Shown here piece by piece: positions 12,169 through 20,756 of a stretch of 26,075 bases of DNA. Where the stretch lies: contig JBNGIO010006187.1 of the NCBI GenBank assembly GCA_049999805.1, forward strand, positions 64,654 to 90,728, given 5' to 3'. Position numbers and translations under genes: made by a program. Numbering within the stretch: position 1 is the first letter of the stretch; every line of letters begins with the position of its first letter. Origin of the DNA: Folioceros fuciformis. Taxonomy: Eukaryota; Anthocerotophyta; Anthocerotopsida; Anthocerotales. The notes under the pieces were generated by a model. It saw only the letters and a list, made by a program, of their open reading frames with translations, made no database searches and was not told the origin of the DNA.

Positions 12169-14689
12169 TTGTATTTTATGTCCTGCTAATTCCCAGTGGA
12201 CTCCAAATCCCGGTCCAATCACACTTTTTGAAAATGGGAACACGTTTCGATTTCGAGTTACATGGTCGACACTCTGAACTTTGCAGTACTCCACCTTGCA
12301 CAGCTGCCATGACACCTACACTGCAAAACATTTGCGTGCACTGCGCTACTCCCGCGCCATCCGCTTTCGTACTCTACTCTCCCGGCAACATCCGACTCTG
12401 TGTTTGCGTAAGTGTCATCTCCATACCAGGAATGTACGTGCTTAACTTCCAATTCGAGGATCTGTAGATGCCTCAAATTCCGGATTTCATGCTTTACTGG
12501 TGACAGAAACAATGCGGGCGGACGGTGGACGAGTATGTTGAGTACGAATTTTTGGTGAGTGTTGCTTGAATGCTACATTCGTTCCTTGGTTTCCAGAGCT
12601 TTGCCCTTCCTACTTTTGTGGCCCCTGAAGCTTCAGAGAGGGTTAGGGTAGACTGGATTTGAGTTTTTGCTTCCTTGCACCCCAGATAGTCGTCATCAAT
12701 TTGATATTGCTGAAACCCGAGGCATATCGGCATGTGTTGTTCAATGGCTGCGCCACGTGGAATACGAGCCTTCATGGGGTACTGCGTCTTAAGCGGACAT
12801 GTTTACGCGACACGACCGAGTCGAACCCTTGAGTTTCTCAAAATTCCGGGGTGTTGTGCAGGGTTTACTGTGGAATGCGAGCCTGCTTCTTCTAGTAGAC
12901 TTTGTATGTATCCTTTTATGTGTCACCGATGCATGACAAACATGCTTCTCCTTCGTAGAGAGTTTGTTGAACGCTTGACACGGAGATTTAAGCTTGGCAA
13001 TGTTCAACGACGGGACATGTGCTCCGATGGGATAGTCGACCAGCCCTTTTCACAAGCTTAAGACAGGTATGGTTCGTCCGATGTATCCTTTGGCCCTGGC
13101 AGAAAGGGCTTTCTATGTCAAGACCGCTTGTTCTAGCCGTTGAAGTTCGAAAAGGAGGTGAGGAATTTAAACCCAGCGAGGGAAGAGTCTGGATGCTGAG
13201 TCCCTAAAAAATGGCAGATGGTCTTGCAAGTGTGCATTCCAAGTCTGCAATTTATGTGGACTGTGGCTCTCGGTGCGGAGGTAGTTTCAAGAAGGACTTC
13301 GTCATACGTGAGGTTAGTCAGGCTGTGGATTCTTGAACCAAATGTGGGATTCGCATCCGGCACTCTCCAGGCTTTCTTGTTCTGACAGTTTGTCCCTCAG
13401 AGCAGACTTTCAGATCTTCCACGTGCACTTCTTATATCCAGCTCCTTCAAGATCTTCCTAGTTGCCATGCTGGTAAGACTATCTAATGCATTTGCCTAGA
13501 TGGAGTTTGAACCGCGCAGTGGTTTGGAGCTCATGATGTTCCGCACCATCGTCAGGTGTGGGAGTTTCCGGCAAAGACGAGGCTGATAATCGACATTCTG
13601 ACTTTGGCAGCAAACACTGTTGCCTTGAAAGGTATAATTTCCTTGCTTCGAGAGATTGTGCAGAAGCGTGGCATCCACAATGAATTCCGGTCGGGCATTT
13701 TACAATACGATTGCCTGGCAGTGCTGCTGAAGACAAGTACCTGCCTCGCGATGACAGTGGTGGCCTCTGGCGCGCTTGGAAGAACGTTGGTGAGCTCTGG
13801 CGCGGCAATCCTCGTGTAGCGCGCACGGCTGCGTTAAACTCCAAGTAACGGACGGGTGTCGTTGCCGGGAATCAGGTTGAAGCGGCAGTCAAATTTGGCT
13901 ACATTGTCTAGAATCATAGCGCATTGAACCTGGCCCCCGGACCCTCTTCTCGGGACGGCTGATGACGAGACAGTTTGGCAAAGCTGTTGGTTATGGAGTA
14001 TCCACTCGAGGAATGAGATTTATGTACACCGTTTCGTTTTATGACAAAGCTTTGCACATAGATCCCAAAGCAGCTTGGGTTGCACCTTTCCATTGGCTAG
14101 GTATCCATTTGCCAGAGCTTGTGTGTATCCAGGTGAGGTGCAGAAATTATTGTGTGTCAGATCTTGACCTTGTCTTAGGTGACAGGAAACCTGGGTCAGA
14201 AGCCGACAGCAGGCAGGCAACTAGTTCTCTGGCTAGTAACGAAACAGCCTGGCTCTAGGAAACCGGCACCCAGCTTAGGCATTGGGCGAAGTCCGACGCT
14301 GGCTCAGGACTCAAGGGCGAAGTCAAGAGCTCCTCCTTCAGTCATTTCCGGATACAAAGCAACATGCACGCGGGGTCCTGGCAAGTCTGTCAGAAGACGA
14401 TCTCTTCCTTCGGACCAATAAAAGAAAGCGAGAAGGAATACAACCACACGTTACCCGCAAAATCTGAAGGGATTCGGTTATAAAAAGCAGAAGGCAAGCG
14501 CCAATGAGGCGGCTTCCACATTGCCACACATGGCTGGTTGGACGGGACCTGGAGCCTGCACTGTCCCGAGTACCTCTCTCCCAGAGTCGCCCCCAGCAGT
14601 CAGGGACTTGGGATTCACGGAAGGGCAGCAGACTCCGCCACGATTCCCGTGTGTAGACTAGCTGAGACGAAAAGAAAGCGCGACGCACG
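12169..14689. other. 2.5-kb intergenic region between convergent genes
   Basis: The region lies between the end of the pentapeptide gene and the end of the minus-strand HMA gene. Short open frames on both strands carry no domain I recognise and no consistent splice pattern. A TATAAAAAG string occurs at 14479-14487 on the plus strand without a plausible gene after it. I saw no transposon ends, tRNA or rRNA. Part of the stretch must be 3' UTR of the two flanking genes. Confidence 0.4.
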
Positions 14690-15589
14690 TTATTTTTTGG
14701 CATCCCCTTTCTTATCGTCTCCTTTCTTTTCGTCCTTCTTCTCCTCCTTCTTGTCGTCCTTCTTCTCCTCCTTCTTGTCGTCCTTCTTCTCCTCCTTCTT
14801 CGGTGGTGGCGGATCGGGTATCAACTCAGCACTCTTCTTAACCCTCTTGATGAGATTGAGAACGTCGTCGGGCTTCAAAATTGCTCCAACCACGGTGACC
14901 TTGTGCCCGGATTTGTCAATGGTAATGCTCTCAATTCCTGCGAGGATTTTCAAGGCTGTGTGAACTCTGTAACAAGATAGAGAAATGTGACCCGGAGGCG
15001 ATCACAGGAAAAAAGCACCGTGCTAAACTCGATCGGATGGGATCGGAGTATAGGGGGTAGGATGCCTACCAGGAGTCGTAGAAAGAGTTTTGCTGAGATC
15101 CTTGAAACATTTCTGACAGCAGATTCGCACTTTGACGTTGATTGGCTGCATCGCATGGCATCGCACAAGTTGAGCTTCCGAGAGGGGCAAAAAACAGAGT
15201 GAAGGCCAGGGCGGAAACATGAAATTTTGAGAGCAATTCACCTTAGGTTTGGGTGGATCGGCCTTCTTCTCCTCCTTCTTTTCCTCCTTCTTCTCTTCCT
15301 TCTTCTCCTCCTTCTTCTCCTCCTTCTTCTCCTCCTTCTTCTCCTCCTTCTTCTCTTCCTTCTTCTCCTCCTTCTTCTCCTCTTTCTTCTCCTCCTTCTT
15401 TTGAGGGGGAGGAGGAGGGGGTACACACTGATTACCACAGTTGTTAAAGGGGCCGTAGTATCGATCCCAGTTCCTCACAAAGAAATCCTGCAATTGGCAC
15501 CAAATGCGCATTGTCAACCCTACCGACACCGCTAGCGAGCGCAGAAAATTGTAGGCCAGAGAGCAGCACACCTCACTGTACCCAACCAT
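14690..15589 (-). CDS. HMA-domain (heavy-metal-associated) plant protein with Lys/Glu repeat tracts
   Basis: This is a predicted small cytosolic or nuclear metal-binding protein of the plant HPP/HIPP class. Proposed exons on the minus strand: 15589-15242, 15145-15070 and 14955-14690, adding to 690 nt (229 aa). Exon 1 ends in a Pro run (VPPPPPPQ) and about eleven EEKK units. Exon 2 gives PINVKVRICCQKCFKDLSK, the first HMA strand with its CxxC metal site (C-QK-C). Exon 3 completes the domain (AGIESITIDKSGHKVTVVG) and ends in a second Lys/Glu/Asp tract (GDDKKGDAKK). There is no C-terminal CaaX box, so it is unlikely to be prenylated. The exon 2-3 junction chosen keeps the frame but makes helix 1 about five residues longer than usual. 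The N-terminus is uncertain: an acceptor-like CAATTGCAG inside the first 40 codons may mean a shorter exon and another start. Confidence 0.75.
14734..14800 (-). repeat. 24-nt coding repeat (Lys/Glu/Asp tract, C-terminal)
   Basis: The 24-nt unit is CTTCTTCTCCTCCTTCTTGTCGTC on the plus strand, split here as CTTCTTCTCCTC and CTTCTTGTCGTC, and is repeated nearly three times. On the minus strand it encodes alternating EEKK and DDKK in the tail of the HMA protein. Confidence 0.8.
15262..15402 (-). repeat. 12-nt coding minisatellite (EEKK)n, about 11 units
   Basis: A pyrimidine tract of CTTCTTCTCCTC-type units with a few C/T changes encodes about eleven EEKK repeats on the minus strand. The synonymous changes between units indicate that the tract is not a very recent expansion or an assembly stutter. 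It generates long Ser/Pro and Leu/Phe open frames on the other strand that are artefacts. Confidence 0.85.
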
Positions 15590-15620
15590 GCTGGCTGGAG
15601 CTGTAAAGCCTTGGCTCGAG

Positions 15621-15642
15621 CCGGCGGCGGCGGCGGCGGCGG
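15621..15642. repeat. CGG trinucleotide repeat
   Basis: About seven CGG units lie just upstream of the proposed HMA-gene start. They are likely in the 5' UTR or proximal promoter. Confidence 0.8.
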
Positions 15643-16479
15643 ATCTGATTCAACAACTGATGCGGAAGCAACGAGAAGAGAGGAGGCAGGCAAGTCCGCG
15701 TTCACAAAGCCATAGCGCCGATGCCTGTCCACGGACGCTTAGAGGCGGCGCACCATCTGAAAAAAGAGGTGGTCGTGCTCGCCGTCGAAATCAGAGATCC
15801 CGTAGACAATGCGGGGCAGGGGAACGTTCTGGAAAGCTGGTGTTGCGAAAGGCTCGAGGCTCCAGGTGAGAGGAACCAGCTCGAGGTACCTAACTAGCAA
15901 GAGGATGGGCACTCAGCTGTAGACCACTACGACAACTGTAGCTGCATTGCAGCGGCCAGGGAGGGGAGGAGGGAGAGTAGTAAGGTGGTGTGAAGTTTCC
16001 GCAAATCTGCGCCGGAAGCAAAGACTGACTGAAGGGTTTCACGACCGGCCCCACCTGCGTCCGCCATCTCCCAAACTCAGCAGCGCTACGCCGTTGGTAG
16101 TGCATCGCAGCTCACCCCATGTCTCGTCTCGTCTCGTCCCTTCCAGCCTAGGAAGCTCATGAGCCCGCGCCGACACCGACCGATACACCAACATCACCTG
16201 CTGCGACGGGGACCGGTCACCGACAGTCAGTGCCTTCAACAACTGACCATGGTATGCTGCATACCTGGACATCGAAATGCAGCTCTATTATACATTCATA
16301 CTGGGAGGATGTTGATGTTGATATACGCATTGCCCCGCCACGTCGGCTGGGGTTGGTTCACGTCTTTGGTGTGCACAGTATAGGTACAGTATTTTGGAAG
16401 ACGGTTACCGCGCTAGCCGCACACACTGTTTTGTCACACTAGCCACCAGCAAAATAAAAACACACGATGTTTTTGCTCC

Positions 16480-16487
16480 TTTATATG
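16480..16487 (+). promoter_or_regulatory. Candidate TATA box of the H1/protamine-like gene
   Basis: TTTATATG lies about 90 bases before the ATG at 16573 and is followed by a C/T-rich stretch typical of plant initiation regions. An initiation site 25-35 bases downstream would leave a 5' UTR of about 60 bases. Confidence 0.4.
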
Positions 16488-16572
16488 CACCAGCTCAATT
16501 TCCTTCCCTTCTCACTCTTCCCTTTGTTCCTCTCCCCTTTGCTTGTACCAAATGTAGCCACCGCCGTAGACA

Positions 16573-19500
16573 ATGGCCACTGAGGTGGTGGTGCTGTCAC
16601 CGGAGGCAAGCTCTCCACCTCGCCCGGCGCCTCACTCTAGTCCTACACAGGGTGTGCAACAAGGCCACAACCACAACGTGGAGGATAAAGTGCATCAAGG
16701 TCTTCACCAGGACGGGGTTGAGACCGCGGTGGATGGAACAATTCATGGACAAAAACAACGAAAACCGCGGCTCAAACCAGATCATCCCTCCTATGCTTGC
16801 ATGATTCGCGAGGCAATTCTGGGACTCAAGCAAAAGGCAGGCAGTAGCCAACATGCAATCACCAAGAACGTCGGTGATGTGTACAAGGGCAAACTGTCCA
16901 AAACTTTTAGCAAACACCTAGCACAGCAACTCAAGCGAATGGTTTCTGCCAACAAGATCACCAAGAACAAAGGGAAATTTAGGTTGACGCTGAGTTATCG
17001 GAAATACAATCTTAGCAAAGAAGAGAAGATGAAAGAGGATCAAGCAGCTGCCGCTGCTCGAGCTCATGTTATCAGGAGACAACCAGTGGTCACCAACAGC
17101 AAGAAACGGAAGAGAAGCTATACCAAGGTTGTGACGAGAAGAGTTCGCAAGAAGAAGCTAACGAGGAGGTGGAGAAAGGGCAGGGGTCACAAGAAAAAAA
17201 NNNNNNNNNNNNNNNNNNNNNNNNNNNNNNNNNNNNNNNNNNNNNNNNNNNNNNNNNNNNNNNNNNNNNNNNNNNNNNNNNNNNNNNNNNNNNNNNNNNN
17301 GATCTAGGAAGCGGAGAAGGATAGTGTATCGCAGAAAAGTTGCACCTAAGAAGAGGAAAACTAGGGCAAACAGCAAGAAACGTGTTGAGCGTTGGAAACA
17401 AAGTTCAGCCAAAAGACGAAAAGTCACCAGAACTCGAATCCCAGAAAAGGTTATATTTTATATTTTATATTTTATATAGGTTTTTTTAATTTAAATACCT
17501 AGAAACATATATATCCTTTCATATCTTGTTGTGAATGTCTACATATCATCTTATATAGTCACTAGTATATATATATATATATATAAAATCAAGAATGGAG
17601 TTGTTGAACAATCAAGGTGATTCAGGTAACCCCTTTTCTCATGTATTACAAGTCAAGATGAAAGTGAGAGAGATTCAATATCATTCTTTTCGGAGTAGAG
17701 AGTTGCAATTTTGGAAGGAATTTCAAGAGTAGATTTATAACTAGATAGATATCATAGTCTTGGGATTCAATAATATCTTCAATTACAATAATTTATTCTT
17801 TCATCTTTAAAAAATATATTCTTTAATTATATTTCCTTATATATGTTATATACTAGGATTGTGTGAGGATTGAAATGGGTAATAACATCACCAAAGCAAT
17901 TCTTATCAATTGCTATGGCTGAGATCTTCCTGAGTCTACTTACTATGGGATTGGGAGTTGGCCGTCGATTTGTGAAACATCCAAGTGGAGAGCCTTTGAA
18001 TCATATTGTAGCAGACAAATCTACTACTGACATTGAAGATGAAAAGGAGAAGGAAAAGGAAAAAGAAGAGTCTTCTCTTGCTCCTTCCAATGGATTGAGT
18101 ACATGTGTAGATGAAAGTAAGCCCATTGATGAAGGGCCTACTAAAACGTCAAATGAAACAAGTAATCAAAATGAATCGAGTTCAGAAGGAGGCAGAATGG
18201 GATTATCTATTAGTGTGCAACCAGACAATCAAAGTTTGAGTTGTTGTAAGGTGAAAGAATCTATAGATGATACGGATCAAGATAAACCCAAACAAATTGG
18301 TGGCATCATGATTGCAGTAGCTATTGAAACCACTAGCTCACAACAATTTCAGTCCAAGCCCTTGTTTCGTAACTTGAATGTTGGAGCTACAAATTCTACT
18401 GAATTGAATGAAGTAGAGTGTATACAATGTTATTCTTGTGTCAAACCAGCCACTGATGAGGATATTAGAGGTGATAACATGGAATCCTTCAAGGATGTCT
18501 TCAATCCTATGAAGAGTCCATCCTTGGTACTAGAAGATGATGGACTTAATGAATGTGAGGAATGCTTGGAAGATGTGACTGTCCGTAATGAACAAGGTGA
18601 AAATGACATGTGTCAATGTAGGTCACAAGAGGCACAAGATCAATGTAGATCATCAAGAGAAGGTGAAGGTGTGGGTGATCAAGGATGTAGCAATGACTCC
18701 CCCATCCTCTTGGAAACTTGTCCTCCACAAGTCAAGGTTCATGCTATCGAAACCACTAATGACATCCTTCAAGCTCCACAAAGTAGTGGGTTTGAATCAC
18801 CTTGCCATGAATTTGAATGTTATAGTAAAGAGTGTGAGTTGCCTGGTGATCGTCGTGGATCATCAAATGGGTTTGACGAAGCCTTAGAATGCCCTGAACC
18901 ATGTACATTGATAAGAGACACTTTGATGGGGGACACATTTGGAGCACAAAAAGGAAACATCCATAGTTATATCCAAGATGATCAACCCACAGTGATGTAT
19001 TCCAAGCAAATTTTATATCCTTTCCAAACCATGGTAGCTAACTGTGCTAAGTAAACCGAATACATTAATATCTTAAAGATTGGCTTTGTTTTAATCTGTG
19101 AATGATCAAAATCTTCATTTACAGTAACAACAACAACAACAACAACAAGGTTGTTCAACTTAAACTTGGTTTCAAATTGGGTTTTGCAGGGGCAAGCCAC
19201 AACTTTAGGTGATGGAGTTGGCTCAGACCATGGTTCTCATGGAGGAAGTCATGCAAGCCTTCGTAGTCATGGATTAACACATGGATCACACGGAGGGTCA
19301 CATACTGGAAGCCATGCTTCTCATGGTCTTCATGGAAGTAGAGGAATTGTTCAGAATCATGAGTTGGAAACTCATGAACATAACGTCCAAGAGAGACATG
19401 CACATGTATCTCTTCATGAAGCAGAAACTCTTGTGAAGGGCACTACTTCTCAAGGTGTTTCTACAGATGATCTTATTGAAACGCAAATGAGGAGGAGGAA

Positions 19501-20021
19501 ACGGCCTCCTCTGCGCAAACCAGGTAGGTACTACTTGCATTCTGTGTGTCAACTTAAACATCCATGATACATAAATGACACTAATAGTAGCAATAATAAT
19601 AATAGTAACAATAACAATAGCTCCATTCAATATTACCATTGAACAGGTAGAAAAGTACAAGTGCGGGGAAAAAGAATGTACAGTGCGAGACGAAAGGTGA
19701 AAAGAAAAGTAACGAGCTATAAAAGAAAGCAAGGCAAACGGAGTCGTACTATACCCAAGCCTAAGAGTCGTAAGCGGAAGACTAGTACAAGTCGGACATC
19801 TTACACTTACAGAAAGCGCATAAAAAATGTAAGATACTTTTAAGTAGTCATGCTAAAGCACTTTGCATGGTGTGTTAGTTTATGTTAGCATTCATAGAAT
19901 ACTAAGCTCTATTGTCATGTAGGAGGAATCAAAACAAAGGTTTAAGAGAGGTCTCATACAACTGGGTGAACCCACAGCATCAGAAGTTGCATTAAGTGAA
20001 GAGGCTTCTAGTGCAAGTTAG
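16573..20021 (+). CDS. Linker histone H1-derived, protamine-like basic chromatin protein (multi-exon, interrupted by gap)
   Basis: This gene probably encodes a sperm-type chromatin-packing protein built on linker histone H1. Exon 1 (16573 into the gap at 17201) has a 68-aa N-tail, then an H15 winged-helix domain at about aa 69-142 (DHPSYACMIREAILGLKQ ... FSKHLAQQLKRMVSANKI ... KGKFRLT), then a basic tail (RRVRKKKLTRRWRKGRGHKKK is its end). After the gap, 17301-17449 encodes 49 residues of which 25 are Arg or Lys. A 1.74-kb intron leads to 19190-19523 (His/Gly/Ser-rich, 111 codons), 19647-19828 (about 60 residues, 28 basic, no acidic) and 19923-20021 (acidic end, TAG). All later junctions are GT-AG and in phase. 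Canonical plant H1 tails are Lys/Ala/Pro-rich; the Arg and Tyr content here is protamine-like, as in H1-derived precursors of liverwort sperm. Sperm expression and proteolytic processing are inferences. Confidence 0.8.
17201..17300. other. Assembly gap (100 N) inside the basic tail coding sequence
   Basis: Exactly 100 N, which is a conventional placeholder rather than a measured length. Coding sequence for Lys/Arg-rich protein runs into the gap on the left (ending in an A run) and resumes immediately on the right. Missing sequence is therefore probably more of the same low-complexity basic tail, possibly repeats or an intron. Confidence 0.95.
17566..17585. repeat. (TA)n microsatellite
   Basis: About ten TA units lie in the large intron of the H1/protamine-like gene. 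Confidence 0.9.
17915..19054 (+). CDS. Unknown Cys-rich acidic ORF nested in an intron (379 aa)
   Basis: I do not recognise this protein. The open frame runs 1.18 kb from 17870; the first ATG in frame is at 17915 (MAEIFLSLLTMGLGVG), giving 379 aa and a TAA stop. The first 15 residues are hydrophobic. A charged run follows (DEKEKEKEKEE), then a Ser/Thr/Asn-rich region, then a half with about 19 Cys in all, including pairs such as CIQC, CEEC and CHEFEC, without a clean zinc-knuckle or finger pattern. An open frame this long is unlikely by chance in AT-rich DNA. It lies within the intron between 17449 and 19190; those two exons join in phase without it, so it is more likely a nested gene, alternative exon or transposon-derived ORF. 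No reverse transcriptase, integrase or terminal repeat was found here. Confidence 0.5.
   Translation: MAEIFLSLLTMGLGVGRRFVKHPSGEPLNHIVADKSTTDIEDEKEKEKEKEESSLAPSNGLSTCVDESKPIDEGPTKTSNETSNQNESSSEGGRMGLSISVQPDNQSLSCCKVKESIDDTDQDKPKQIGGIMIAVAIETTSSQQFQSKPLFRNLNVGATNSTELNEVECIQCYSCVKPATDEDIRGDNMESFKDVFNPMKSPSLVLEDDGLNECEECLEDVTVRNEQGENDMCQCRSQEAQDQCRSSREGEGVGDQGCSNDSPILLETCPPQVKVHAIETTNDILQAPQSSGFESPCHEFECYSKECELPGDRRGSSNGFDEALECPEPCTLIRDTLMGDTFGAQKGNIHSYIQDDQPTVMYSKQILYPFQTMVANCAK
19125..19148. repeat. (AAC)n microsatellite
   Basis: About eight AAC units lie in the intron just upstream of the acceptor at 19189. Confidence 0.85.
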
Positions 20022-20414
20022 ATGAATTATGAATTACATTATATGAATTGTGCTCATATGTCATATAAATATTGTGATTAATATAATCATATATTTATGA
20101 TAATCCTATGATTTTGTTTGTAGAGAGTTTGAAGGCATAGGTTATCCAATGCTTAAAGGAACAAGCTATGGGAAAGTTCATCACAATTTTGAGTTAATTT
20201 TTGAAGTATTTCAAAACTTTCAAATTATGATTATTTTATTAAATAAATATATATTAAAAACCTTTTATAATAAAAGAAACCTAAAAACTTTGATTGAGAT
20301 GAATCATGTATGAAAGAAAATTAAAAATAGATTGATAAGCTTAAATAAATGCAGCTGGTTATGTATAGTCAATGTTTTAGACTAAGAATGTCCAGGTATT
20401 TTTAGTACAGATTA

Positions 20415-20435
20415 AAATAATAATAATAATAATAA
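20415..20435. repeat. (AAT)n microsatellite
   Basis: About seven AAT units lie in the AT-rich DNA after the H1/protamine-like gene, near the right edge of the island. Confidence 0.85.
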
Positions 20436-20505
20436 CAGTATATAATTACATTATAAACATATTTAAAAGTTTGTAACAACTAATTGTTACTGAAAATTGG
20501 CTTAC

Positions 20506-20756
20506 CATCATCCATAGATGTAGATGTGCTTGTTTCTTGAAGGGCAAAATCAGCCATGGCCAGGGAAGACGCCCACCGCAAGGGTGGCATGGCATATAAG
20601 GTGCTATAAGTAAGTTCAAGCGGGAACGCATCAGCAACACTCAATCTGATTACTGATCCATCCCAAGGTGCGATTGAAGCCCCATCGATGTCGCATGTAG
20701 AGCTTGAGAGTCTTTCTTGAAAGAGGACGACATAGGATTCTATTCGATCGATGCAC
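20506..20756 (-). CDS. Orphan internal exon of an unknown gene (partial)
   Basis: A 251-nt open block on the minus strand lies between an acceptor (TTTTGATCAG before 20756) and a strong donor (G|GTAAGC after 20506). It encodes about 83 aa with ordinary globular composition, including CIDRIESYVVLFQERLSSS, APWDGSVIRLSVADAFPLEL and YAMPPLRWASSLAMADFALQ, and GC similar to the genes rather than to the adjacent AT-rich DNA. I do not recognise the family. No convincing neighbouring exons were found: the downstream side enters the AT-rich island, and upstream open frames to about 21083 are out of phase or lack clear splice sites. It may be a gene with long introns or a displaced exon fragment. Confidence 0.45.

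Larger units (their letters stand above)
15590..16572. other. Divergent intergenic region between HMA gene (-) and H1/protamine-like gene (+)
   Basis: About 1 kb separates the two divergent starts. It contains a CGG triplet run (15621-15642), a short TCGTC repeat near 16118-16138 and pyrimidine-rich DNA at 16495-16550. The GC-rich left half may be 5' UTR or further N-terminal exon of the HMA gene (a Pro/Ala-rich open frame runs through it). No other gene is recognised. Confidence 0.4.
17450..20505. other. AT-rich island holding the 3' half of the H1/protamine-like gene
   Basis: From the donor at 17450 to about 20500 the non-coding DNA is strongly AT-rich, with a TA run (17566-17585), an AAC run (19125-19148) and an AAT run (20415-20435), whereas DNA on both sides is about half GC. 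The stretch 20022-20505 after the stop has no gene. It contains AATAAA-like strings near 20239-20275 that could mark the 3' end. Confidence 0.65.

Noticed and set aside
14479-14487. TATAAAAAG on the plus strand as a promoter
   Set aside because: No plus-strand gene follows; the next coding sequence is on the minus strand. It is kept only as a note in the intergenic entry.
15227-15535. Leu-rich and Ser/Pro-rich frames on the plus strand over the pyrimidine repeat
   Set aside because: They are shadows of the (EEKK)n coding repeat on the minus strand.
17450-17479. Reading straight through the donor to a stop at 17477-17479 as the end of the histone gene
   Set aside because: The appended VIFYILYFI peptide comes from the TATATTTT repeat, while the downstream basic exons connect in phase. 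It remains possible as an unspliced short form.
17870-17914. TTG at 17870 as start of the nested ORF
   Set aside because: A nuclear plant gene would normally use ATG; the first ATG in frame is at 17915.
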